Positions 20,219-32,222 are shown, counted from the first letter of the stretch. The stretch: DNA of 64,000 nt from Benincasa hispida (GCF_009727055.1 NC_052354.1:40544219-40608218), one strand, 5' to 3'. A program made the numbers and translations. The notes: a model not told the origin generated them from the letters alone.

Positions 20219-22303
20219 TGAAGGAAATAGATCACGAGGATTTCCATGAGCAGCGGAAAGATCATTCCAAATTACAATCATGTATGAACGTTACAAATAA
20301 AAGTCATAAACAGAAACAAATGGTTATGCATTCATTACAGAAATTATAGCATGATACAACAAATAACCAAGGAGAAATCTACACACATTTGTAGACTCGT
20401 CTCCAAGCTCCTTCATCATGAACACTCGAACATAGCAACCTCGAACGTTGAAACAACACAATGCTACACAGCACGAACATCGTGCACTCGTCCTCAGCGA
20501 TCACCTCGATCACAAACACCCCAACAGCACGAACGACCTCCACAAAACCTCGACGGCGCCGAGTTAAGTATGACACAACCAAGAAGGCTACCTTGGTATT
20601 CTCGGTGTGAGAATCCAGAGGGTGGGCTCTGTGTGGACTTAGATTGAGGCAGAAGACGAAGGAAACAACAATCGTGTAAATGATTGAGCAAGTGAGAGAT
20701 GGTTGAAACCTATCGTATAGGTCGATGCTAAATTGTTTAGCAAAAGCTAAGCTATCATCTAGCAAAACTAAAAGATCGTATAACTCATCGCTTAGTTCCG
20801 TGTCTGTCGCTTACAAAACACTAGACGATCGTTTACCTTAGTCAAGCTGTCGCTTAGTAAATCCGTGTTTACTTGACAACTTCCGTGAGATTCTTTTCCG
20901 AGAGAGAAAATCTCAAAATCAAAATTTTCAACATTACCAAAATTAGGAAAACAATTTTCCTGTTATCTCACGGTTACCATGAAACCACCAATAACCTCCC
21001 ACTCAATTGGTTATTAGAGAAAAAGATTTAATTATCCAATAATTAATATTATTATAAATATAAATGATAACCAACTTACCATAATATATTTATAACCTAT
21101 AGTTTTAATATTTCATCTCATGAAACATATAAACTATAGCTATTTTTCTATTCCATGGTACTTAATGTAAATCTCATTTACATTAATCCTCCACTAGATG
21201 TATCTCATACATTATACCGATTATATCATATATAATCAAATTACCTCTTGTCAATTTGAACATTTCAAATCAACACCAAGAACTAATCCTCAACTAAATC
21301 CATTGAGCTACCAAGGAGACCTTATCGACCTATAGTTTGAAGCTCCAATGGTACGTGAATAACTGACTAAACTCTTTAGTCACGGGATCCACCATCCCTT
21401 AACTGCTAGGCACTCCACTAAAGACCGACAACTAAACTCTTCTTACCACAGATATATTATGTGTCCATCTTAACCAATCAACAGTGCGACAACCCTTCAT
21501 AGACCGCTCGTAAGTACAACTCGGCCAATAACTGTTATGTAGTTACATCTATCTCCTTAAGTACAACTGATCCCTCTAATGAACATAAGTCATAGTAGTC
21601 CTCTCTTCCAAAGAGAAGCTGTGGCCACTATGTTCAAGCCCCGGAATCAGCCCTTAAGGGACCAATCTCTCTATTTATCCCTGCTTCGGGAAAGAAGTGA
21701 ATTCCATCTTGTAGATTGAGTTCCTAGCTCCTAGATCAGACAAGTCCCCAAAAAGGTAGGCATGTTGAGTTGGCAATCTCGCCACTTTCACCCATACAAA
21801 TCAAAGAACTGCCCTCAAAGGCAGGAGTTCCCAAAACACTCAGGATTGAGGTCGTGTCACCTATGGTTGTTTAGGTAAGATGTAAGTCTCTAGTATCAAC
21901 GACATTATATACAAAGTCTAGTCATCTCGTGGTCCGATCTTATACAAACTCTTTATATAGGACACCTCCACTCGCACGTCTCCACATGAATGGTCAGGAT
22001 CTATCATATGTAGTAGTTTACAACACTTGCAAACCTCTACAAAGCGGGTTGTATCTGTAGTGACACCAGGATTAGGTATCCCACCTTAATCCTTATACTA
22101 CAGACCCATTTAGGTTATCACTTAAGTCATGATCCACTTGTATATCACATATATATGCTTAAGTTCACATAAGATAACCATGGAGCTTTGTTTATTGGAT
22201 ATGAGTAAATATCATAATGAAATAACAATTATTTTATTCATCAAACAATGTGTATCATTACAAATAACAAGGCTCCGAGAGAATTAGAACACCAATCCCA
22301 ACA
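20219..22303 (-). repeat. 3' LTR of Copia-2
   Basis: It pairs with 28427-30531 over its whole length. Positions 20700-20880 carry several CGATCG/GCTTAG words (ATCGCTTAGTTCC, ACGATCGTTTACC). Open frames in this stretch (for example on the minus strand at 20379-20765) have no recognisable product and are repeated, broken, in the other LTR. Confidence 0.92.
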
Positions 22304-22556
22304 ATTTCCCACTTGTCCTAATGACTTTGGAGACTAATGTACAATACAATATAAAAATGTACAATATATAATAAACTAGGGCATACCCTAGTATCATCTC
22401 CCACTTGCCCTAGACAAGATGCCACATGTCCTGCAGACCCAGACTTTCCAGGTGACCCTTAAACACTTTAGCCGTGAGGGCCTTTGTAAAGGGATCAACA
22501 ACATTGTGCTCTGATGTACAATCTTCCTGATCAGATGATATTTCCATTTGATGTGT

Positions 22557-22937
22557 TTACCCCGCGATGACTTCGAGGCTCTTTTGAATTTTCCATAGCC
22601 CCGTTGTTCTCAGCATACAGAGTGATAGGAAAATCCGTATTCGGAACAACTTCCAAATCTGGAATAATTTTCTCAACCAAACATCCTCCTTAGCTTCTTC
22701 ACAAGCGGCTACGTATTCGGCTTCCATAGTGGATTCTGCGATGCATCCCTGCTTAATGCTTTGCCACACTACAACCCCTCCATTCAGAGTGAAAACTAAC
22801 ATCGATGTTGATTTGCAAGAATCTCTATCGATCTGAAAGTCAGAGTTTGTGTATCCTGTAAGGGTCAGATCCTTATCTCCATACACGAGCATGTAGTCCC
22901 CCGTTCTCCAAAGATACTTGAGAATCATCTTGACCAC
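22557..22937 (-). pseudogene. RNase H of Copia-2
   Basis: The frame reads YLWRTGDYMLVYGDKDLTLT, GYTNSDFQIDRDSCKSTS and SIKQGCIAESTMEAEYVAAC, the Copia RNase H core, and goes out of frame after KLFQIWKLF so that the C-terminal part (YCDNSG region) is read differently. Between it and the 3' LTR (22304-22556) is the decayed end of pol plus the short 3' untranslated segment. Confidence 0.85.
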
Positions 22938-23065
22938 CGTCTAGTGATCAAATCCTGGATTAGACTGATATCGACTGACAATTCCTACTGCATAACAAAT
23001 GTCGGGTTTGGTACACAACATTGCATACATTAAGCTTCCTATAGCTGAAGCATAGGGAATCCGTC

Positions 23066-23836
23066 TCATCTCCTCAACCTTTTAAGGTGTCTTAGAACAT
23101 TGATTCTTAGACAAAACGATTCCATGCCTGAAAGGTAACAAACCCCTCTTGGAATTCGCATCCTATACCTAATCAACATTTGATCAATGTACGATGCCTG
23201 AGACAGGGCTAACCGTTTGTTCTTATGATCCTGAATGATCTGGATCCCTAGAATATAGCGTGCCTCATCCAAATCTTTCATTTGGAACTGGGCAGCTAAC
23301 CACTTCTTAATGTCAGTCAGATACCTTACATCATTCCTAATGAGTAGGATATCATCCACATACAGTACCAGGAAAGCTACTGAGTGGTTGATGATCTTCT
23401 TGTAAACATAAGGCTTATCAACGTTCTGATCAAAGCCAAACGACTTGACAGCAGTGTCAAATCTGATATTCTAAGATCTAGATGCTTGTTTTAGCCCATA
23501 AATGGACCTATTAAGCTTGCAAACTCTTTGCTCTTGATCTGGAACTATGAACCCCTCTGGTTGAGTCATATAGATGGTCTCCTCAAGATTACCATTAAAT
23601 GTGGCTATGGACAGGAGAATCCGGATAGACTTGAGCATGACAATAGGTAAGAAAGTTTCCTCATAGTCAACTCCCTCGACCTGGGTATAACCCTTTACCA
23701 CGAATCTAGCCTTAAAGGTTTGCACCTTTCCATCTACACCTCTCTTTCGTTTATAGATCCACTTCCACCCAATAGGTCTTACCCTATCAGGTGGATCAAC
23801 AAGCTCCCAGATGTTATTGAAGTACATTGGCTCCAT
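23066..23836 (-). pseudogene. Reverse transcriptase of Copia-2 with a catalytic-site deletion
   Basis: The upstream frame (23471-23836) gives WKWIYKRKRGVDGKVQTFK, GYTQVEGVDYEETF and LSIATFNGNLEETIYM. Compared with the sister copies the piece carrying the first catalytic Asp (the MDVKT box) is missing, with SIA joined almost directly to NGNLEE. The downstream frame (23066-23359) has MDDILLIRNDVRYLTDIKKW and ARYILGIQIIQDHKNKRLAL. Two stops separate the frames (around 23460 and 23370). The enzyme cannot be active. Confidence 0.88.
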
Positions 23837-23992
23837 TTCCTAGTTCATGGCTTTAATCCATTCATCTTTTCCAATGTCCTCCATTACTTTCTTAAAAGAC
23901 AACGGATCCTCGACCCCATCATTCATAATGACGTTTTGGGCTTCAGTCAAACCCATATAGCGATCCGGTGGGTTCATAACCCTCCCACTACG

Positions 23993-25065
23993 TCAAGGCA
24001 GTCTCAACTCTTGAACTGGTTGACTAGACGTTTTGACCTCAACAACTCTTGTTGATTTGTCAGCCTGTTCAATAACTCTTGTTGAACCCTCAGCAGTCTC
24101 CGTCTCACTAGAGATCTCACGTAAAATAAGCTTACTTCGTGGCTTATGATCCCTCATGTGGTCTTCTTCCAAGAAGATAGCATTTGTAGAAACAAACACT
24201 TTGTTCTCACTTGGATCATAGAAGTATCCACCTCTCGTTTCCTTGGGGTAGCCTACAAAGAGGCAAACCCTCGAATGCGGTTCCAACTTCTTTGGGATAG
24301 TCGCTAGCACATGTGCCGGACAACCCCAAATCTTGAAGTGGCATAAACTACCTTTACAGCCTCTCCATAACTCAAAAGGTGTTTCAGAAACACTTTTCGA
24401 GGGAACGTTGTTTAGGATATAACATGCAGTCTCCACTGCAAAACCCCAAAACGAGTCTGAAAGATGAACATAATTCACCATAGACCGAACCATGTCCAAA
24501 AAGGTTCTGTTTCTCCTTTTTTATCACCATTTTGCTGAGGTGTACCAAGGGCCGAGAGTTGGGATGCAATCCCATGTTCTATCATATAGTTCTGGAATTG
24601 GAGGTTCATATACTCTCCACCATGATCAAATCGTAGTGTTTTTATCTTCTTACCTAACAAGTTTTCAACTTCAGTCTTATACTCCTTGAACTTGTCAAGA
24701 GCTTTAGACTTACGTTGCATTAGGTAGAGATACCTAAACCTTGAATAATCATCTATGAAAGAGATGAAATATTCATACCCACATCGAGCTCTAACATTCA
24801 TCAGACCACAGAGGTTTGAATGTACAAGCTCCAAGGCTTCCTTGGCTCTGTAACCTTTTCCAGTAAAAGGTCGTTTGATCATCTTGCCTTTAAGGCATGA
24901 TTCACATACCGGCAAGGAGTTTTCTTCTAAACTCTTTAGAAGTCCACTTTTCACCAACTGCTCAATCCTATTGAGGTTGATGTGACCTAACCTTAGATGC
25001 CAAAGATGGACATTTTCCTTATGAAAAACCTCTGGTCTTTTAGTTGTTGTTGCCATACTGAACAT
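23993..25065 (-). pseudogene. Integrase and pre-integrase of Copia-2
   Basis: The first frame (24475-25065) holds ENVHLWHLRLGHINLNRIEQ, a Cys pair (PVCESCLKGK), LVHSNLCGLMNVRARCGYEY, DDYSRFRYLYLM and RFDHGGEYMNLQFQ. The first catalytic Asp (usually HSDLCG) is Asn. After TPQQNG there is a frameshift that destroys the Glu motif. The second frame (23993-24499) has DMVRSMVNYVHLSDSFWGFA, LEPHSRVCLFVGYPKE and DHMRDHKPRSK. Confidence 0.87.
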
Positions 25066-25460
25066 TTAAGTGTTAAACAAGGCTTTTATGACTAACGACC
25101 TTAGCACAGAAAAGTTACTTTCCATTGAACCATAACCAATCTCCATTCCATTCTTGAAAATAAACATTTTATTCTCAGAAAAGGAGACGGTATAGCTTTG
25201 TTCAATGAGACAAGAAACCGAGATTAAGTTGCTCTTAATATGAGGAACTACAAAAATATTATCCAATAACAGATAACGTTTCTTGTCAACAAATAACTTC
25301 AGCCTGCCTACAACAACAACTGAAAAAACCTCATAAGTATCGACTCAAAGAGTTATCTCTCCCTGTGACAATGTTTGCCAGGAACTGAATCCTTGGTGAG
25401 AGAAACTGACATGATTGGTAGCACCCAAATCAAGGATCCAGGCAGAATCATCATTCTCTA
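25066..25460 (-). pseudogene. Protease of Copia-2
   Basis: Just upstream on the minus strand LLVLETCLVENDDSAWILDL is followed by GATNHVSFSHQGF (about 25400-25450). The active-site triplet reads DLG, where DSG is usual in this family. After one stop the frame 25066-25266 continues with DNIFVVPHIKSNLISVSCLI and FIFKNGMEIGYGSMESNF, the typical C-terminal half of a Copia protease. Confidence 0.8.
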
Positions 25461-26033
25461 CCAGACACGTCTCCAAGACCAATAAATCAGATTTATTGTC
25501 GTGTCTCCTCTTTTAGAGAGTAGTGGGATCAGTGTCAGAACAACTGATACTACTGCTTTTGTCATCCATCCCTTTTTGCTCAAAAAAAGTAAGAACTGAC
25601 GTTCAAACAAATCTTGTAGTGAGTCCATGATCTCGCGTGCAATGATCATGTTCTCAACTCTTTTGGCCAAAACATCAGGTATGTTAGCCAAAATGTGAAG
25701 TCGGGGCAACGAATTAGCCTTCATCCACACCTCATATGCATTGCGAACACTTCACGGTGCATTAAGGGTCGGGACTTGAGGACACTCCTCAACCATGACA
25801 AATACGAGGTCGTTTGCCACGAAATACGTTTCACATGATTCTTTCCACTGTAAGTAGTCGGTCATATTAAAAGCAGTAAATGGAAATACTAACGAGTTGC
25901 TGAAAAGAAAAACATATTGACCTACGTTAGGTTTTGAGCAAATACCTATTGTAAAACAAAACAACATCCAATAGGGTTTTAGCAAAACTAATATGAACCC
26001 CGTGTGACATCTAGTTTCACAATGACGCTTCAA
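25461..26033 (-). pseudogene. Gag remnant of Copia-2
   Basis: Between about 25560 and 25870 the minus strand gives DYLQWKESCETYFVANDLVF, VMVEECPQVPTLNAP, a stop, then NAYEVWMKANSLPRLHILA and VENMIIAREIMDSLQDLFE. This is the capsid-like gag core of Copia elements. The part before FTAFNMTDY (25872-26033) does not look like gag and is probably leader. No zinc knuckle was found downstream. Confidence 0.75.
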
Positions 26034-28410
26034 AGGTTTAGGACAAAAGCCGCCGAAGGGAGGTCAATTATCCCTCCTCTGAATTGAGAAGTTTTCAACC
26101 AGTCATTAATACTAGAACAACTCTTTCTCCTATAACGACTAGCCATCATTTATTTTTCCAAGAGATCATTAACTTACTTAAAAATCTCTCGTAAGTGTGA
26201 CCCGCTATTTTAGGCCCTAGAGGTTCGCCCTAAAAAGCCAATCCGAAGGGAAAAAATCCGATTGGGGTAAAACCTAAAGCGACCCTATCCATTTCTGGAG
26301 TTCATCTTGATCTTGACCAACTGCACAAAACCCATCTGAATGGGGACACTCCCAGGGCGCCACGAAGGAGTACAGAATGATCTCCCGGTGTGAACCAATG
26401 ATAGAGACCATAGGATGTGTTGACACACACCCTTCACCCACTTACTATAAACACTCTCTTCGTCCACCTTGATATTTACTCATGCAAACACCTTCTGAAG
26501 GGGGATGCTTCCAGGGTACCATGAGGTCAGATATATCTCTTCCTACCACCGAGTATTTTATAACCTAGGGTTTAGCTTATTTAGAAAAACATGGCTAAGG
26601 ATTTTAACTAAGTGACTTTTAGGATTGCCCAAGAGTAACTTTTACCTTGGATAGTTAAACAACTTTTGATCATCATCCATTAAACTCTTTAACGGAGTCT
26701 TTAACCAAATTGTCGCATGCTTGTTGAAAATCTATCTAATACACCTTTCCAGGTAGGTTCCCAGGTAGGGGTGTTACGTTTCCGTCAACTTAAGAACCCC
26801 AGCCTAGCCAGAACCCGCCTTAGACAAAAGGTCCCTTATAGATAGATTTAAAAAAAAATTAAGCTTTTATGCCAACCAATTTAATCCTATTAGACCAATT
26901 TTAAAAGATTAATATAGGTTACTAAACTCTTTAGAACCACTTGAACTTAGGTCGATCTTAATCCAATTTTAAAACCTTTTTTCAAAAACTTGAGTTCACC
27001 CTAAGTTCGCATGCAACTCTTTCTTATTGATTTTAGGTCTAATTTCCTTTATAACACTTATAAACAGAAACCATAACCATAATGCTAAGCTAACACATGC
27101 AAGGCATTCATAACGATTATAAACAACCTAAGTATCATGCTCAATGCATTGTCCATTCATTGCTACTTATTTTATATAACACTTATACAAAATAGCAATG
27201 AAACAAGCAAAACATGCTTCCATTCACCCTTAGACTATAACATTTATAATAAAAGGATGATGCATGATAATGCTCACTGCATGCAAAATATAACTCTTAT
27301 ATTTCATGATACATGGAGATGCTATCAAGTAATTTCTTCATGCAATATTATAACATTGATAATACATGATGCATGAATAATTGCACAACCTAAGGTAGGT
27401 TTTAAACTATATGTCAAACAATTTGGCATATAAACACCATACATCACATGTATAGAAAATAAATGTTAATGAACCGGGTAAAATTGCCTTCAAAACACAA
27501 AAATAAAGCTAACTATTACAAAGGCAAGGAGTCTCCGGTTCAAACAGGCGAACCGGGTCTTGAACCGCTTGGGCAAAGCATCGTGTACTAAACTCCCCAC
27601 GGTCATCTACACGATAAAACAAACGCTTCATTCTATCGCTTACCAACTCTCCCAGAGTTAAACGGTCGTTTAGCAAATACTACACGATCGTGTACCTTTA
27701 CTAAGCGATGAAGCTTGAGGTACGCAATCGCTTAGCGCGCTCCTCACAATGCCTGCCTTTTGCGATCATCTAAACGACTACGATGCCATAAAGCACCATC
27801 GTGTAAGCGATCGCTTAGCTAGCGCCTCCGTATCATATACGCGCGATCGTGTAGGTAGTAACTAAGCGATGAGGTTTGCTAACTACACGATCGTCTAGCG
27901 CGTGCCTAAAAGATGAGCATCACATGCTCCCACTACGATCGTCTACCTCCAGTGCCTATGCAATCGGGCAACCAATGCTACGCGATAGAGTAAACAATTT
28001 ACCTCATCGCTTAGCATTAGCTAAACGATCTTTTAGTAAATACTACACGATCACTTAGTTAAATCCCAACGATCGTTTACCGTAGGCTATACAATACGAC
28101 CAATGCTTGTTCTTCTTCTTCATTGAGAACTGCATCTCCATGCTTCGAAACTTCATCACAAATGGCTCGACTAACTCAAACTCTTTGAATTACAGACTCG
28201 ATTGCAAGTTAATTATGCCCCAAAACACAGGGACCCTTACAAATTAACACTTTGTAATTGAAGAAAGCTTTAACTGAAGGCAATTAAACCTGAAACATTC
28301 ATCAATTCCATCCATAAATACATTTAACGATTAAACACAAATACAAAAACCCACCGCGATTGTAAAATGAAGTTTAAAACAGACTTGTAATTTGGAATAT
28401 CAGAACAACC
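26034..28410 (-). other. Long leader region of Copia-2 between primer site and gag
   Basis: About 2.4 kb without a credible protein frame. It has three textures: 26040-26560 with paired phrases (CTGAATGGGGACACTCCCAG and CTGAAGGGGGATGCTTCCAG); 26560-27540 AT-rich with CATGCA/ATAACA words; and 27570-28080 with a dense cluster of CGATCG palindromes (separate entry). A leader this long is unusual for a Copia element and may contain captured or expanded DNA. Confidence 0.6.
27570..28090. repeat. Cluster of CGATCG-centred palindromes
   Basis: About fifteen to twenty copies of a 14-16-base word with the pattern CTA(A/C)(A/G)CGATCG(T/C)(T/G)TAG, complete or as half-sites: TACACGATCGTGTAC, TAAGCGATCGCTTAG, TACACGATCGTCTAG, AACGATCGTTTACC, AAGCGATGAGG, TCATCGCTTAGC. 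The same words are in both LTRs of Copia-2 and in the unrelated insertion at 59780-60060. Confidence 0.75.
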
Positions 28411-28424
28411 TGGCTCTAATACCA
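28411..28424 (-). other. Primer-binding site of Copia-2 (initiator tRNA-Met)
   Basis: The minus strand reads TGGTATTAGAGCCA two bases after the LTR end (…TACTTCA). This is the standard Copia primer site complementary to the 3' end of plant initiator tRNA-Met, with T where C is usual at position seven. Confidence 0.92.
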
Positions 28425-28426
28425 AT

Positions 28427-30531
28427 TGAAGTAAATCGATCACAAGAATGTCCATGAGCAGCGAAAAGATCATTCCAAATTACAATCATGTATGAACATT
28501 ACAAATTATAGTCATAAACAGAAACAAATGGTTATGCATTCATTATAGAAATTACAGCATGATACAACAAATAACCAAGGAGAAATCTACACACATTTGT
28601 AGACTCGTCTCCACGCTCATTGATCACGAACGCTCGAACACAGCAACCTTGAACGCTCGAACAATATGACTGCTACATAGCACGAACACTACACACTCGT
28701 CCTCAATGATCGCCTCGATCACGAACACCTCAACAGCAGGAACGGCCTCCACAGAACCTCGATGGCGTCGAGTTAAGTATGACACCACCAAGAAGGCTAC
28801 TTTGGTATTCTCGATGTGAGAATCCAGAGGGTGGGCTCTGTGTGGACTTGGATTGAGGCAAAAGATGGAGGAAACAACAATCGTGTAAACGATTGAGCAA
28901 GTGGCAAATGGCTAAAACCTATCGTATAGGTCGATGCCCAATCGTTTAGAAAAAGCTAAATGATCGTCTAACAAAAGCTAAGCAATCGTTTAGCTCATCG
29001 CTTAGTTCCGTGTCTGTCGCTTACAAAACACTACACGATCGTTTACCTTAGTCAAGCTGTCGCTTAGTAAATCCGTGTTTACTTGACAACTTCCGTGAGA
29101 TTCTTTTTCCGAGAGAGAAAATCTCACAATCAATTTTTTCAACATTACCAAAATTATGAAAATAATTTTTCTTTTATCTCACGTTTACCATGAAACCACC
29201 AGTAACCTCCCACTCAATGGGTTATTAGAGAAAAAGATTTAATATCCAATAATTAATATTATTATAAATATAAATGATAACCAGCTTACCATAATATATT
29301 TATAACCTATAGTTTTAATATTTCATCTCATGAAACATATAAACCATAACTATTTTTTTATTCCATAGTACTTAATGTAAATCTCATTTACATTAATCCT
29401 CCAATAAATGTATCTCATACATTATACCGATTATATCATATATAATCAAATTACCTCTTGTCAATTTGAACATTTCAAATCAACACCAAGAACTGATCCT
29501 CAACTGAATCCATTGAGCTACCAAGGCGACCTTATGGACCTGTAGCTTGAAGCTCCAACGGTACGTGAATAACTGACTAAACTCTTTAGTCACGGGATCC
29601 ACCATCCCTTAACTGCCAGGCATTCCACTAAAGACCAACAGCTAAAATCTCCTTATCACAGATATATTATGTATCCATCTTAACCAATCAACAATGCGAT
29701 AACCCTTCACATATCGCTCGTAAGTACAGCTCAGCCAATAACCGTTATGCCCCTGTAGTTACATCTATCTCCTTAAGTACCATTGATCCCTCTAATAAAC
29801 ATAAGTCATAGTCCTACTATGACTGAGTCCTCTCTTCTAAAAAGAAGCTGTGGCCACTATGTTCAAGTCCCAGAATCAGCCCTTAAGGGAGCAATCTCTC
29901 TACTTATCCTTGCTTTGGGAAAGGAGTGAATTCCATTTTGTGGATTGAATTCCTAGCTCCTAGATCAGACATGTCCCTAAAAAGGTAGACATGTTGAGTT
30001 GGCAATCTAGCCACTCTCACCCATACTAATCAAAGGACCGCCCTCAAAGGTAGGAGTTCCCAAAGCACTAAGGATTGAGGTCGTGTCACATATGGTCGTT
30101 TAGGTGAGATGTAAGTCTCTAGTATTAACAGTGTTATATACAAAGTCTAGTCATTTTGTGGTTCGGTCTTATACAAACTCTTTGTATAGAACACCCCACT
30201 CGCACGTCTTCACATGAATGGTCAGGATCTACCATTTGTAGTAGTTTACAACACTTGCAAACCTCTACAAAGCAGGTCGTATCCGTAGTCTCACCAGGAT
30301 TAGGTATCCCAACTTAATCCTTATAATACAGACCCATTTAGGTTATCACTTAAGTCATGATCCACTTGTATATCATATATACATGCTTAAGTTCACATAA
30401 GATAACCATGGAGCTTTGTTTATTGGATATGAGTAAATGTCAGAATGAAATAACAATTATTTTATTCATCAAACAATGTGTATCATTACAAACAATGAGA
30501 CTCCAGGAGAATTAGGACACCAATCCCAACA
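28427..30531 (-). repeat. 5' LTR of Copia-2
   Basis: Partner of 20219-22303. It starts TGTTGGGATTGGTGTCC at 30531 on the minus strand and ends TTTACTTCA at 28427. The CGATCG/GCTTAG words recur at 28905-29060. The right neighbour GGTCC is the target duplication. Confidence 0.93.
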
Positions 30532-31533
30532 GGTCCTTAGTGGAGTCATTGACAGTTAACGAATGTTGATTAATCCAATTAAAGAGTTTGATTGATTAAT
30601 CTCGTATGATTGGAGCTTCTGATCTGTAGGTCCATAAGGTTCCCTTGTTAGCTCACTAAGGATAAAAACAAGGAATAATTGTTTTTGAATTAATCTGAAT
30701 TATTCAAATTATTTATAGGAATTTAAGTAATGAATTATATTAATATGATTAATATAATGTATAATGTATATTGATACATTAGAATATATATTTAATTATA
30801 AATATGATTTATAATTAAAACTATATAATATGTGAGAGAAAAATATTTGAATGAGATTCAAATATTATATATATATATATATACATATGATTTATACTAT
30901 ACATTAAAATTTAATATGAATTTGATTCATATTAAGACTGTAGGTTATAAGAGGAAGTTGCATTATAATATGATTATAAATGCATATAATATGGTTTATT
31001 AATAGTTAAATAACCATATTATAAATATTAATTAATATTCTTGATTTTAATATAATATTGAAAATAACTCTCTCTCCCTCCATCTTCTCTAATTTGTGTT
31101 GTTGAGAAAAACGCAATACTGAAGAATTAAGAAAATCTCTCAGAGTTCTCTCACTCTCTCAATCTCTCTCAAAATATCCATTTGCCAAAAACTCTTTTGC
31201 AACTCACACTTCCATTTTCTTTGTTTTCCTGAGAATAACAAGGTTTCACTTGTGGTGGTGTTCTTGTTTGGAGTCTTTACTATGTTCATGAACTAGTGAA
31301 CGTGAGAAGTCGAGAAGGGTTTGAGACCAAGGCAAAGAAGAGGATCTCGTGAAGTTTTGTGATTCGTCAAGGGTGAGTTCCTCTTTTCTCTAAATTCTTT
31401 ATAGAAAACATGCTTAGGTTTTTTAATGTTTATCCTATTTTTGAAGCATGTTTTCTTCTCAATTTTTTTTGTATATAAACTGAATTCAAATTGTACGACG
31501 TTCACACGAACCGCGGGAAATTCCGTTCCTTCA
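30532..31533 (+). repeat. 3' LTR of Copia-1, second part
   Basis: GGTCC followed by TTAGTGGAGTCATTGACAG continues the 5' LTR pattern GGTCTTTAATGGAGTGTC (15090-15107), proving it is the displaced rest of the Copia-1 LTR. It includes an AT-rich stretch with an (AT)n run at about 30870-30885 and a late part with GAGAATAACAAGGTTTCAC and TAGAAAACATGC, and ends GTTCCTTCA at 31533. Confidence 0.85.
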
Positions 31534-32222
31534 ATTGCATGATTTGCACTTCTCCTGCTTTTCTACAAGAAATGACTCCACCATGTTAGTGCATAATCTA
31601 CAAACGTAGAAATAATAAGTTTTACCTTTCCCTTTTCACTATAATGATGGTGATCAAATATGGAATCAATTTCCTCCTCTCAAAGAAGATACTTGGAATG
31701 AAATACTTCTATAAAACAATGGAAACATGTTTCAAGCAACATGACAACTATTCCTTGAAGCTTTTCTTTGTGCATATACAACTTACAAAATTCATCTGCT
31801 TAATTGAAGTGCTTGTTTTATGTGCCTATTTCCAGTTATTTTTTTCCCACCACCGAATTCACGTTTTGTCAACCTGATTTTAGTTTTTTTTTTTTTTTAA
31901 ACTCTTTCTCAATTTGAAAAATTTTCCCAACTTCGAATTCTCCAGCTTCTCAATTTTACCTTTTCTTTTTTCTATTTCAATTTTTTCCCAAATCCGAATT
32001 CTCTTTCTCTCTTCTTTCTTGCAATTTTGATTCAAAAAAACACCAACCTCTACCTTGTTTTTTTCTTACCTCCAATTGAAATGAAAATCTCCTAATTTTT
32101 TTGATGCAATATTCTTTCTTAAAGAATAACAAAACAAGGACCCTAATTTAAAAATAGACTCAACAAAGGAAATAGTTCAATAAAACATATACATAATCTA
32201 GAGCATAGTCTCTTATACCAAA
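31534..32222 (-). other. Internal remnant of another Copia element (Copia-7), with primer site
   Basis: No gene is visible. Bases 32208-32220 read on the minus strand TGGTATAAGAGAC, a degenerate initiator-tRNA-Met primer site two bases after the LTR end at 32223. The rest (31560-32200) is AT-rich with T-runs (31886-31900) and only short frames without recognisable product. Confidence 0.55.

Larger units (their letters stand above)
20219..30531 (-). mobile_element. Copia-2: complete Ty1/Copia element with 2.1-kb LTRs, inserted in the Copia-1 LTR
   Basis: The LTRs at 20219-22303 and 28427-30531 start TGTTGGGATTGGTGT and end ATTT/CCTTCA-type on the minus strand, and the element is flanked by GGTCT (20214-20218) and GGTCC (30532-30536), a 5-bp target duplication with one change. 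A primer site for initiator tRNA-Met follows the 5' LTR (28411-28424). Inside are a 2.4-kb leader, gag remnant, protease, integrase, RT and RNase H, all with lesions. In a 330-base sample the two LTRs differ at roughly one base in twenty, so the insertion is moderately old. Confidence 0.92.
14328..31533 (+). mobile_element. Copia-1: decayed Ty1/Copia element, split by Copia-2
   Basis: It consists of a 5'-truncated 5' LTR (14328-15270), an AT-rich internal part, a broken pol (16085-19140) and a 3' LTR (19294-20218 continued at 30532-31533). Copia-2 sits inside the 3' LTR, and the LTR sequence resumes in register after it (compare the 5' copy at 15085-15160). The 3' LTR is therefore about 1.9 kb. 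The 5' LTR copy carries an internal deletion and lacks its first about 120 bases. Its coding part resembles Copia-2, the middle of Copia-X and Copia-6. Confidence 0.85.

Noticed and set aside
20351..20765. Overlapping frames of 98 and 128 codons as genes
   Set aside because: They lie in the Copia-2 LTR, are broken in the partner LTR (28560-28980) and have no recognisable domain.
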